NCBI GenBank assembly: GCA_017506865.1 | Contig: JAFCMP010000525.1 | Span: 124,001 to 188,000, forward strand | DNA: 64,000 bases | Source: Tribonema minus | Lineage: Eukaryota; Sar; Xanthophyceae; Tribonematales; Tribonemataceae | Direction of reading: 5' to 3' | Shown: in pieces, positions 47,684-59,500 of the stretch | Position numbering within the stretch: the stretch's first letter is position 1 | Layout of the letters: the number at the start of each line of letters is the position of its first letter | Notes under the pieces: model-generated | What the model saw: the letters and a program-made list of their open reading frames with translations, nothing else | What the model was told of the DNA's origin: nothing | The model's database searches: none | Program-made: the position numbers and the translations under genes

Positions 47684-49213
47684 CGATGACGCCGCAGCGG
47701 CCCTCGCACTGCTCCTGCCCTCGGTCTGGTACCGGAACTGGCGCCAGGACGACGGCGCATGGCGGGCGCTGCGCGATCTGCTGCAACGGGCAGGCGGAGC
47801 TGCGGGGCTGGGCATGCGGACTCGCTCCGGCGCGCGCCGTGCTGCGCCAGCAATGGCGCACGAGCCAGGCTCTGCCCAGGCCCCGCCGGCCGCCGTGCTG
47901 CCGCGGCATCAAGCGGCGCTATCGCGGGTGCTAGACGCAGCGCTCGACGCCACGCAGCTGCGCCGGCTTGAAGCAGCAAATGCGTTGCGTAGTGAGGCAA
48001 CCCTAGGTGGAGCAGTAGTTGAAGTAGGGCTTGCAGTGCGAATGCCTTTTGTGCTATATATAAGACACCTGACACCATGACCTCCTGACTGGACTTCTTT
48101 CCACTGCCTTGGCTGCTGGCATTGCTTCCATTTCATATGGGCTTGCACACAGTACATGGGCGTGTGGAACTAAGGTCTCAGGAGTGCTGAGGTGTGTAGT
48201 TTTGTAGCAGTAGATCATCTACACAGCAGTGAGGAAACTCATGCTAAATATGGCGATCTCGGCAGGACCGTTGGAAGCAGTCGCGGCGTGGCGCAGCGGC
48301 GCCTCTAAGGGGGCCATGGGTTTCTTGGCGCAATTGCCGAGCACTGACCCAGCGGAGACCATGTCGCCGCCAGAATTCCGCGAGACGCTGCGGCGCCACC
48401 TGGGCGTGGAGCGCCCCGCCCCCGCTGGGGCGCGGTGCCCCAAGTGCCATAAACCAGTGGACTCGGGCGCCCACCTGCGCCGCTGCACACAAGGGCTTAA
48501 CGTCACGCGACACAACTTGCTCGCAGACGCGCTCTTTCAGCTGCTCAAGCAGGTGGCCCACCTCCGCGGTCTCGACCGGGACACCCTTGCCCCCTTCCGC
48601 CGCTATGCGGCGCGCCACGGGTTCAACAAGTTCATGGACATCATCTTCGGCAGCAACCAGGTTTGCCTTCCGGTCCCTAGAGTGCAGCCGAGCGCAGACG
48701 TGGTAGCGGCAGGCCGGTGCACTAGACTGCGCGGCGGCTTTGAAGTAGCTTGTTGCATAGACGTCACCATACGTGACAGCTCATGCCCGTCCCGCCTCCG
48801 TCAGGCTCAGGGGGGCGCACGCGATGTGCAGCGCGTGCTTGAATCGGCTTCGCAGGAAAAGATAGACACATCCGTAGTCTCAGGGGCCCTGGACCCCACT
48901 ACACACACCCTATTTTCGGCAGCCTTTGACCACTTCGGCGCTATTGTCACGCGACACCCAAGCGCTGCTACACGCACTCGCCGAGCAGAGCTCGCAGGGC
49001 AGCTACAATATCGCGCAGCGCGTTGCCTTCTGGCGCCGCCGCACCTCCCTCGCGCTGCAGCGCGCGCTCACACGTGTCATGATCGACAACTGGAATGCAG
49101 TCATTGCCCCTGATGGCGTCGTCAGCGCTTATCGCCGCATCGCACTGTTGCACGTGCCGCGGCCCCCGCCGGCGCCGGCCAGCGCCGAACCGCCGGCCCC
49201 TCGAGATCCGTAG
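47684..49213 (+). pseudogene. family-A C-terminal coding fragment (copy 2)
   Basis: The frame carries LPSVWYRNWRQDDGAWRALR, then is interrupted by the 281-bp insert. It resumes at 48274 as EAVAAWRSGASKGAMGFLAQ, with CPKCHKPVDSGAHLRRC, EVACCIDVTI and QEKIDTSVVSG (the Tyr of K-X3-Y is Ser here). An extra T near 48943 (GCTATTGTCACG versus GCTATGTCACG in copy 1) shifts the frame before RDTQALLHALAEQ. The copy ends at TAG 49211-49213. Confidence 0.88.
47988..48268. mobile_element. 281-bp unidentified insertion inside family-A copy 2
   Basis: Copy 1 reads AATGCGTTGGAAGCAG. Copy 2 reads AATGCGTTG, then 281 unrelated bases, then CGTTGGAAGCAG. CGTTG is duplicated (47983-47987 and 48269-48273), giving a 5-bp target duplication. 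The ends (CGTAGTGAGG and TCGGCAGGAC) are not inverted repeats. No coding capacity is seen, and the class is unknown. Confidence 0.85.
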
Positions 49214-49276
49214 ATTTAGTCATTGCAAGCCCGATTTATCGTGTGCTCAGCCCATGCGGTCCAGGACATAATATAC

Positions 49277-49287
49277 AACTTCAACAC
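49277..49287. repeat. 11-bp target-site duplication of family-A copy 2 (right)
   Basis: AACTTCAACAC directly follows the element's 3' end ATAATATAC. Confidence 0.9.
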
Positions 49288-49804
49288 CAGATGCAATGTT
49301 CTAATGGACTGTCAACTGACACAAGCGCCAGAGGAGCAGAGGTGAATAGTGGCACTCACCTCCATCATCCTATGTGTCTCATGCAGTGCAGGCAATAGGT
49401 CAGCTCCGGCACTATCGGCTCCCGGGCCACAGCTGAATTACCAGAAGCCAGAAAGCAATCACCATCGTAACCCCCTTGTCTCTCCTTATGGTGTTCACTG
49501 AAAGCGGTGCCCGAGACAAGTCTGCATCGCGCGCCCGCCTGGTGCGGCGGCGCCAGGTTGAAGTTACCTTAGGAGTTGAGGTTGAGGTTTCGACTCTGCG
49601 TGTCGTTAACGTGTGCCTAAGCAAGAGCAGTCATCGTGTCATCACTGTGGAGGGACAGGAGATTTCAGGCGCCCAGAGGCATCATGCGTGTGTCATACAC
49701 CCCGCTGCTCCTCACAGCGATCGCAGCAGTGGTGCACGTGGCGCAGGCTCACTGAGGCCCAAGCCGGGCCCTGCATCGTGAACAGCAGCTCGCAACGAGC
49801 TAAC
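49288..49804. other. spacer upstream of the intronless membrane-protein gene
   Basis: The frame of the downstream gene is open back to 49613 and includes QSSCHHCGGTGDF, but no ATG precedes 49805 in that frame. I treat this as 5' flank. Confidence 0.4.
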
Positions 49805-50506
49805 ATGCTACGAACAGTCAAATCGCTTGCTGGAGGTGGTGGTGGCCGCAGCAGTGTCGCCAGCAAAAAATGTCAGCCCAAACATTCGTTTGAGCATGCC
49901 GCTGTGCAAGCTGTGGCCAAAATGTTTCGAGTCGCCGTGTACCGGGCCATCGTCGTCAACATCGCAAGCTGCCTTGGCATGGACGCCCTCTGCGCTCACT
50001 CGCTGGAGTGGAGACCTGACGGAGCAGCTGGAAGCTTCGCTGTCTCCGCGATCCTTGGCAGGATCGTGTCAACTGTGGCTGCATGGGCCATTGTTGTGCC
50101 AATCCAGCCCATCGACATGACGCAACCGCTCCCCAGCCTCTACGTTCAAGCCATGGGTCTCACCAACGGAACCGGGCTTCTTGCAGCGGTAAGCGGGGGG
50201 GCAGTGGCTGTGCTCATAGGCGAGCTGGCGCATGCTACGTCTCTGGCCCCACCAGTGCGTTTCCTCAGGCGCTGCAAGGAAGTGTTGATGATGGGCATTG
50301 TGATTGGCAGCTTCAATGTTGCACACAGCAACGGAGTTTTGCCAACCAGAATTGACGATGCAGGGGTCTTGGGCGCGGTCCTCGCCGTAGTGTGGTGGTT
50401 CTCGGAGGATCTGCCGCTGTTGATCTCGGTGATCTATTTTGTTGGTTACGCGGCGTGCGCGTACTTGTTCATGCAGGGCATATCGTCGTCATTGGAGCTT
50501 GATTGA
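49805..50506 (+). CDS. intronless polytopic membrane protein, unknown family
   Basis: ATG at 49805, TGA at 50504-50506, 233 aa. The N-terminus is basic (MLRTVKSLAGGGGGRSSVAS). Four or five hydrophobic segments follow: VAVYRAIVVNIASCLGMDAL (about 41-60), SAILGRIVSTVAAWAIVVPI (about 80-100), GLLAAVSGGAVAVLIGELAH (about 120-140), VLMMGIVIGSFNVAH (about 160-175) and GAVLAVVWWFSEDLPLLISV through YAACAYLFMQG (about 190-228). Third positions are GC-rich, as in the other genes here. No family is recognised. The start could lie in a missed upstream exon. Confidence 0.55.
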   Translation: MLRTVKSLAGGGGGRSSVASKKCQPKHSFEHAAVQAVAKMFRVAVYRAIVVNIASCLGMDALCAHSLEWRPDGAAGSFAVSAILGRIVSTVAAWAIVVPIQPIDMTQPLPSLYVQAMGLTNGTGLLAAVSGGAVAVLIGELAHATSLAPPVRFLRRCKEVLMMGIVIGSFNVAHSNGVLPTRIDDAGVLGAVLAVVWWFSEDLPLLISVIYFVGYAACAYLFMQGISSSLELD

Positions 50507-51970
50507 CTTCAAAGAGTGCGCAGGCAATGACAGCCCGTACAGTGTAGCATGTGTTGTTGCGCAGTTAATGTCACGGGAAGCTCACAAATGTGGGGGCCGA
50601 TTGGTGTATGCATATACGCTCCACACTTTGAGCATCGATGCGTCATGACCATCATGCTGCATGCATGATGCGTATATACTTTTATGACCGAAGAGGCTGC
50701 TCCAAAAAGTACATGTATACTGGCGGCTGCTGCATGCTGACATTGTGCCTCACAACTTCATGTCCTGTATACTGCGTCACATGGGCAGTACAGGCACACT
50801 GGGGCCTGGCTCCGGGATGGCAGACGCTGCTTGATGTACACAAGCCTGAGGACTGCCACGTTGAATGATCACAAGCAATTCAAAATTACGTGCACTTTGT
50901 TTGGCGTTCGCTCATGCCTTGGTCTGCAGTGTGCAACATGCCATTCTTGGCTGGTGTGATATGTTTAGTGGCGTTCAATGTTATCAGATAGCGTGGTCAG
51001 GCGATAGTCGACCCTTAATCGAGCTGCTGACCTGACCCACACGCATCATGATCTTGATGTGATTACATCATCATGGCCCTGCTACTTACAATTCTGCCAT
51101 GCTCGTACGCTACGCTCTGCATGTTGGAGCATTTGCCAGCATGGTCATGCTAGCTTGAGAGCTCAGATACTTACCCGTGTGCGCAAGTCCTGTTACTACT
51201 CCACCATTACAAGAAAACTGCAGGGCACAAATGCCATTGCTCTATGGTGCACACTAGAGCACGCAGTAGAAACTGCATGAGCGCTCTCTGGCTGATTACA
51301 GATATGGTACACATGATATGCAGACTTGCCGCTTGAGTAAGTCAAAGGGGACGTTTGGCAGCTTGTGCTGCAAAGCAGGTAGCATGACACACCGGCTGTG
51401 CCAGGTTCAAGTTGGTGTTGCGTCTGGCATCAGTGCATGGCGCAGAGCCGCAGGCAACACAATATATGTGCATGCACTGGCACTGGCAGGTGCATGGATG
51501 AAGCTACAGCATGCACTCTAACCACAACCATCAGTTGAAGTCCTGGGCATGCATGCATGCTCAGCTGGCTGCCTGAGCCACATAGCACCGTGATGAGCTG
51601 CTCGCAAGTGCAGTGCAAAGCTTAGTAGTAGTCTCTCTCGAGCCACTTGAAGCTGCACATCGAGCGAAGTTAGAACTGCATGCAGAGCCTTAAGTGCATG
51701 CTGCATGATGCAAGTGCATGCTGACATCACGCAAAATATGTATGACTTTCTGGGCTTTGTTTGCATACAATCAGGATGCGTGATGAATCACAGCAGAACT
51801 ATTGCCATTGGTATACCACAGCTCACTTGCACATGGTCGCGGTTGGCCATTGCAAACAGTGTATGGGATGTCAGATGGTGAATCAGAGTTGCAGGAAAGT
51901 TGCATTCAAGTTGTCTTGACGGTGATGTGCATGCAATGCATCATGTATCTGCCTGCATTTCATTTTCGTG
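50507..51970. other. gene-poor spacer
   Basis: About 1.5 kb of mid-GC sequence with short open frames only. No exon, repeat array or element is recognised. Confidence 0.45.
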
Positions 51971-51974
51971 AATT

Positions 51975-53345
51975 TGGCCTCATTTTTTGTTGATGGTTTC
52001 TTTTATGTCTTGGACCGCATGGGCAGAGCACATGATAAAACGGGCTTTGCGGTTACTATATCTACGGGGGAGCGGCGGCAGATTGGCGCTGGCAGGCGAG
52101 GGCCATGGCGCCTGCACCAGTGCAATGCAGCGATAAGCGCTGACATCGCCATCAGGGGTTATAACTGCGTTCCAGTTGTCAATCACAACACGTGTGAGCG
52201 CGCGCTGTAGCTGAGCGCGAAGGAGGTGCGGCGGTGCCAGAAGGCAATGCGCTGCGCAAGAGTGTAGCTGCCCTGGGAGCTGTGCGAGTGCGCATAGCAG
52301 CGCCTGGGTGTGGCGTGACATGCCGCCGAAGTGGTCAAAGGCGGCAAAAATGATTAGGGTGTGTGCAGTAGTGGGCCCTTGAGGCTATGTATGTGTCTAT
52401 ATTTTCCTACGAAGCCAGGTCAAGCACACACTGCACATTGCGCGCGCCCCCCTGAGCCTGACGGAGTTGGAAAGGGCAAGAACTGTCATCTACATGACAT
52501 CTATGCAACAGGCTGCTTCAAAGCCGCCGCGCAGCCTAGTGCACTGCCCTGCCGCTACTGCTTCTGCACTCGGCTGGCTGCACTTTTGAGACCGGGAGGC
52601 AGACCTGCCACTGGCAGTGGTTGCTGCCGAAGACGATGTCCATGAACTTGTTGAACCCGTGGCGCGCCGCGTAGCGGCGGAAGGGGGCAAGGGTGTCCTG
52701 GTTGAAACCGCGGAGGTGGGCCACCTGATTGAGCAGCTGAAAGAAATCGTCCGCAAGCAAGTTGTGTCGCGTGACATGAAGCACTTGTGTGCAGTGGCGC
52801 AGGTGCGCGCCTGAGTCCATTAGTTTATGGCACTTGGGGCACCGCGCGGCAGCGGGGCGGGGCGCTTCAAGCCCAGGTGGCGCCGCAGCGTCTTGCAAAA
52901 TGCAGACGGCGACAAGTCTCCACTGGGTGGGTGCTTGGTCATTGTGCCGAGAAACCTATGCCCCCCTTAGATGCGCCGCTGCGCCAAACCGCGACTGCTT
53001 CCAGCACATTTGCTGCCTCCAGCCGGCGCAGCTGCGTGGCGGCGAGCGCTGCGTCTAGCACAAGCGAGAGCGCCGCTTGACCCCGCGGCAGCACGGTGGC
53101 GGGGGGGGGCTGGGCAGAGCCTGGCTCGCGCGCTACCGCTGGTGGTGCGGCGGCGGCCGCCGGCGCGCGCGTCCCAGTCCCGCCCCGCGCTCCCCGCCCG
53201 TTGCAGCAGATCGCGCAGCGCCCGCCATGCACAGTCGTCCTGGCGTCAGTGCCGGTACCAGGCCGAGGGCAGGAACTGTGCAAAGGCCGCCGCGGCGTCT
53301 TCCGCCGCAGCACAGCTGCAGGCAGGTAACTCTGTGAAAAGGAGC
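51975..53345 (-). mobile_element. family-A non-LTR retrotransposon copy 3, decayed
   Basis: A minus-strand, 5'-truncated copy covering the same part as copy 2 but more diverged. Recognisable blocks: LPAAVLRR with DARTTVHGGRCAICC (other frame), VAREPGSAQ, CPKCHKLMDSGAHLRHC, RHNLLADDFFQLLNQVAHLR, RYAARHGFNKFMDIVFGSN and RVVIDNWNAVITPDGDVSAY. Several frameshifts break it. The 3' end reads GGTCCAAGACATAAAAGAAACC. The 5' flank contains GAACTTCAACAA, like the target of copy 2. Confidence 0.85.
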
Positions 53346-53543
53346 AACGCTTGTTGAAGTTCATGCATCTACTTCAACAACTGCTACTTGGAAAAGGTGT
53401 TCGGACTAGAGGGCAGTGGAGTGAAAGTGCGTGTGCGGTGTCCTGGCACTCTGTCACTCATCGTGGGGTGGTGACGGTGCCGCTGTGAGCAGCTGCGGAG
53501 CACGCCTCATTAAGCCTTTTCATCAACATCAAGTGAGAGCAGA

Positions 53544-56500
53544 ATGAAGAGAACAGAGATGGTGGAGTGCTGGTCCTGCGGAGGGCCGCACCACGAGGAC
53601 GACTGTCCTCGCCGGGTGGTGCTGCTCCCACGACAGGCAGTGACTCGGGCGTCTGACGCTGAGGATGCCGGTGGTGCGCTGATGGTGGATCCTTGGGAGC
53701 TACGCTCGCGAACTGCTCGGGAGCCGCGGCCGCTGCTGCTGAGCGACAGGGAGGAAGCGTCGGGATCATCACAGCTGATTTCCTCAACTTCTTTCACAGC
53801 GCGAACACCAGGTCGGTGTTGTGCTCGGCACATCAGAAAATCTCAAGACTGCATGTCTCACGGTCATTCTGACATGACACACACCAAGAAACACAGCTGC
53901 TTGGCAGCAAGTGACAGCTGTGGATCAGTTGCAGTATGCCTCGGACGCAAATTTTTATTTTGAGTGCGCGTTTTTACGTGCTTTGAAGTCAACTAAGTCC
54001 AGTATTCCAGCACGTCGCTCACGGATTACCAAACAACAGCTGCTGCGTGGCTTCTATTTGGGGTTTACCGAGACGTTGCGAATTAGTTTATTGTCAGAGG
54101 TTTTGTTATTGACAGTTGATTACACATATGTCATACATACTAGACAAAAAAGACGGATTGCGGCCAATACTATGTCCCTGAGCAATGCTAGGCAAAGTTG
54201 AAGTGCCAGTGACATTTGACAACATCAGGCAGACATGTTGCTGTGGCGATGAACACTCTCCAGGAGCATTGAAGGCGTGAACGCTGCACTGCCAGCCTCT
54301 GCCATGCATCATGTCATTACTGTGCACTGTTGTGGCATGGGAGAACTGGCACACAACAGCAGAGCATTGTGTCGATGGAACGCTTAGGTCCAACGCACGT
54401 GCTCGCGCCAGACACGTTCGCTGTGCGTCCACACCGCTATCAGCAGCGCTCAACAGCCATCTGACGTCACGCGCGGGGGCAATAATGCGCGCGGCCAGTT
54501 TTGCGTGCAGGACCAGCACCTCAGCGCGCTCCACGCGCAGTGCATATGCTCTATTCTTGAACAAGCGTCACAGGTCGCTCTTCACAACATGCTCACGGAT
54601 CAGACGCGTTCGCTGTGACGCACTTTACAACAGCGCTCAGCAGCCAGCTGGCGCCGCGCAGCGGCCAGCGTCGCGTGCACGAGCAGCGCCTCAGTGCGTT
54701 CCACGCGGCCGTGCGCGCGTCCGTGGACCTGCCGGCGATCATCCGCGCGGCAGCGCTCCACGCGCTCGGCGACCTCGCGGCGCTGCCTCAGGTATGAACG
54801 CTGTCACGTTGTGTTCTGCTGGCAGTAGCGTGTGGTAGGCGTAGAGTTCTGCTGAAATCTTGTTGATGTAGCGAACTTGACCCGCACAGTCAGCGCTCCA
54901 TGCGGCGACCTCGCGGCGCTGCCTCAGGCATGAGTGCGCTGTCGCGTGCGTGCTGCGCTGTTTTGTGCTCACAGCAGTGTGTGTGCTCGGCGAAGAGTCT
55001 GCTGAGATTTTGCTGATGTAGCACGATGGACCGCACGTGTCTGTGCGTCAGGGCTCCACGCGCTCGGCGACCTCGCGGTGAGCGCTTTCGCGTGCGCGCT
55101 TTCGCGTGCGCGCTGCGGTGTCTTCTCTGCTGGTAGTAGCGTGTGTGGTAGGCGCATACATAGAGTCTGCTGGAATTTTGTTGTAGTCGCGCGATTGACG
55201 CGCACGTGAGCGCTCGACGAGGCTCTGCATCAGGTACATGTGAGCATGAAGAGTGTCTGCCGCGTGGGCAGCGCAGCGCGAGCGCGGCGTGGACCAGTCT
55301 TAGCTATCAAAACTTGCGTACATACCGCTGGCGCGCGGTGACGCCCGCACATCCGCCGCAATGCACCGCGCCCTTGATCATGATATCATGTTGGTGACGT
55401 CATATGACTTTGCTGGCGGTGCGAGACGGATGCCGTCGCAGCGTCGCGCGCCCGCCCAGCCTGACATGCGCGGCCCTGCGCCACCGCGCGGCGCTCGTTT
55501 CTGACAGCCTGAGGAAGGCGCACTGAGACATGCGCATGGTGGCTTCACACTGGCGGGCTCAGCGGCGGCCGCAGCGGCGGCCGCGCTCGTCTCAATCGAA
55601 AAACACAGGCACATGCACGCCTCGGGCCCTTTGCAACACTGTGTACTGGACTTGCTCGCGTCGCTCAATGCACAAAAGGCTGAGCGCTGCAACGAGCGAA
55701 AGCGCACGCGCGCGCAGGCGCGCCACCCTCCCACGGCGGCGGCGCTCTTGCAGTCTCTCCCGCATGCGCATGCGGACGGGGCCACGCACAACTGCGCACA
55801 ACAGTCGTCCATGCAGAATCATCAATTGAATAGCACCGAGCATATATGTATCGTCACTGATGCGCTGCGCACAACATTCATCCGTACGGAAGTACCAACA
55901 GCTGGGCTTTTTCGCGCCCTGAGCGAGAATTAATAAAAGTTACTAATGGAACTGATCCAAAAGACCATAGAGCCCTAGGTGACAAGGTGTGGTTAGCCGT
56001 AAGTGCCTTCCACAATGACCGGGGTCGCCGCTGCTGCAGCCATCGGCCACGAGTCAATCAGTGCCACCATATCCACTAATGGTATTGACCGTCTCTGTAT
56101 CGTTGGTGCGCGTACGCAGGTGCGCCGCGCGGCGGGAATGGCGGCGGCGGCGGCGGCGATCTGGGCGTGGGGGCACCCGAGCGTGGCGGCGCTGCTGCTG
56201 GTGGCCGCGGGGGGGGTGCTGGTGGCGGCGGGGCGCGGGCACGCACGCGGAGCGCAGGATTGGGCTGTTGAGGCAGTGCTCAACGCCCTGACGCGAGGTA
56301 TGATGGGCCAGGATTCACAAGCGTGCTGTAATGTGTGCCGCAGCCGTGCACTTTGATTTGGCGGCGGCGGGGTGCGGGCTCGGCGCGCAGGAACGGGCCG
56401 TTGAGGCAGTGCTGCTTAACACCCTGACGCGAGGTGGGATGTTGGGGGGTACACAGAAGAGTGTACTGCCGGGGCTATCGCAGGCTTGTACTTCTGACGC

Positions 56501-59500
56501 ACGTACTCAGAATAGATGCTTCACAGTTCACTACTTGAAGTATACGTTGAACGGCGTTGAAGTGTTCGCTCGGCCGATATGGGTACGTTCATAATGAGGG
56601 GCTGCTGGCGGTCGCGGGGGGGGCGCTGTTGGCGGCGGGGCGCGCGGCGCGCAGAACGGGGACGTGGAGGCAGTGCTCAACGCCCTGACGCGAGGTAAGA
56701 AGCATGTGAAGACTTGAGTGTACTTCAGAGTACACACTACGGTGTCATGGTGCTGTAGCCATGCGCTTCAGTGCACCGTGTGCTTCATTCTGTATGTGGA
56801 ATTTACAGGGCACGTTGAGGTGCGGACGATCGCTCAGTAGATGCGCGCAGTTGCACGCTGCCGCGCTGCTGCTGGTGGTGGGGCGGGGGCACGCGCGTAG
56901 TGTGCGAGAGTGGGCTGTGGAAGCAGCGCTTATCGCCCTGGCTGAAGTTGCGATGCTGAGAGCCATTGATAAGCGTACTGCCGTGTGTACCGCAGGCATA
57001 TGTGCTTCGATGTACATGCTTGGAGTATGCGCTTCACGCAGTATTGTAGCTACAATGTACCTCGAAGCATGTTGAATTGAGGGTAGTTGCTCAGTATATG
57101 TGTGTAGTTGCGCGTGGGTGAGGGGCCGCTAGTGGCCGGGGGGGGGGGGGGGGGGGGGGGGGGCTGACGGCGGCGGGGCGCAGACGCGCGCGCGGCGCAC
57201 AGGATTGGGCTCATCTCCCTCTTGCACGGCTTGATGCCGATGTGTGTTAGGGCAATGAGTACGGCGTGGGCACGTAATTCAGTGTACCTTGTATGCTGAA
57301 TACTATTATGTTCGCAAATGTATTGGCAATGAGGCATTTTCAGGCAGCCGCAACTCTGCTGTGCCAGGTAAAACTTGGCGCTGCCCGTTCAATGCGGCGT
57401 GGCAGTGAAGGAAGCGCGCGCGTGCAGTGCTGGCGGCGCGAAAAAAGTGGAGCGCTGTCTGGGTTGAATGGCTGCTGCTTCTTTCACGCATGCATGGTCG
57501 GCCCATGGGATACATACCCATTCACTGCAAGCATCTCATCACGCACTGAGGCCGCGCATGTCAGCCCTGAGCGCGCCTGCGCGCAGCGCGCAATTCCGCA
57601 GCAGCAGAGGGCGAGAGCGACACTTTCTGCTGCCTATTTGCAATGCAGCAGTGGACTGTGATGCTGACCTCACTAAGGTGCTGAGCACTGTGTCTGTATG
57701 CATGTATGTGTGTATGCACCTGCGGCGGTTGCAGGCAAGGACCTGGACCTGAACTCTCTCTGTCCCTAATAACCGGGTCAACCATGTCATCTCATGCTGC
57801 TGGTGCATCACTCACGTGCCTGCGGCTGTGGCACTGTGGTGCGCGGCATGCATTGGAAGAACGGTAGTACGAGTGTCATTGATGTCGCCGCGGTGCATGA
57901 CACTCAACATACCAACAGTAGAAGAAGTTTCAATGATGGTATTGACGAAATGTTGAGCGTTATGTACGGTGCCATATTTGCAGGCAAGGACGTGTGGATC
58001 TGAACTCTCGCCTATTGCCGCTTCAACCATGTCATATCATGCTGCTGGCTTACGCATGAGTCCTGCGGCCTTGCCATTGTGGTGCGCTGTACACATTGCG
58101 AACAACAGTAATAGTAGACTCAATGATGACATTGAGAATGCATATGGTGCGCATGCGACGTTTGCAGGCAAGGATGATGTTCACAATGCTGATCTCTGCG
58201 CCGGTTTGCTGCGAACACAATGACGACAGGCAAGGACGTGGACCTGAACTCGCTGCGCGCTACTCGGCGTGCGGCCATGGCGCTCGCCGCCGCGCCCACG
58301 CTGCTGAGCATTGCTGGCATGGTGACGCTCATGGACACCATTGGCCTCATAGGTGCGCACTCACATGGAAACGGATCAAAAGATCGTAGAGCGCTAGGTG
58401 ACAAGGTGTGATTAGCCGCAAATGCCTCTCACCAATAACCGTGGTTGCCGCTGCTGCATGTTTCACCATTACGTGCAGTACCACATACTACATCAAGTAG
58501 AGTAGGGGCAGCATTTGTCTTGCTCGTGAACACCATTGGCCTTATGGCTGCGCGTGGGCCTTATAGGTGTGCATGCCATTGTTTGTCACTGTCGTGTGCA
58601 GTCTTGCATACCCATGAAGTGGGAAAGAGGCCACTGGCAACCGTGCTTTGATCGTCATGTGACTTGCGTTTACCCTCATGCTGCTGAGCGTTGCCGGCAC
58701 GGTCATGCTCAATGAACGCCATTGAACTCATAGGTGCGCACTGCCCAGACAATGATGCTGGTGTGCCGCGCGCCGTTTGTAAAAATGAAAAACAAATCAA
58801 AAAGATCGTTGAGCTCTAAGTGACAAAGGATGGTTAGCCGCAAGTGCCTTCCACCAATAAGCGTGGTCGCCGCTGCTGCAGGCATTGGCCACGAGTCAAA
58901 CAGTGCCACCATAACCACAGTAGGCAAAAAGACTGCTGTGTGCAAGCTTTTTAGCGTTCGAGGCATGGGTGTTCAGTATGGACAGGTCTCACGTGTTTGG
59001 TAGGCCAGCTCCAGCCGGCAGCCCAACATAAAAATGTTATGTTTGGAGTACTGCGTATTTGTGAATACTGAAGAAAACTTCTTTTTTCCGTCATCAGTGG
59101 TCATGCCGCTGAGCGTTACTGGCATGATGATGCTCATGAACTCCTAGGTTCGCGGGTGCGCACTGCTGAGATGATGGCCGTATTGCTGATACTGTCGTGG
59201 CGCACATCGTGTTGAAAACTGCCATTTTCAGAGTGCTGCATATCTTTTGAACCAGATGTGCTGTGCATTGGCATGGTGACGCTAATGAACATTCTGGGCC
59301 TTATGGCTTGCACAGGCAGTCTTTCATACTACATGAAGTAGGCAGCATGCATTAGTGCTTGTAAGCCGACACTGTTGAGCATCGCCACCATGGTGATGCT
59401 CATGCGCTCATGAACCATACTGGCACTGCTGCGACTACAATGATGTTGTTCTGCGCGTCACTTTCGAAGTACTGCGCATTTTGTGAACTAGTGTGGTGTG

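Larger units (their letters stand above)
47675..49276 (+). mobile_element. family-A non-LTR retrotransposon copy 2, 5'-truncated, with nested insertion
   Basis: It corresponds to the part of copy 1 from about 39056 to 40359, at about 95% identity by eye. It starts downstream of the RT domain, keeps the CCHC and nuclease parts and the same 3' end, and has an 11-bp target duplication. A 281-bp sequence (47988-48268) is inserted in it. Confidence 0.93.
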
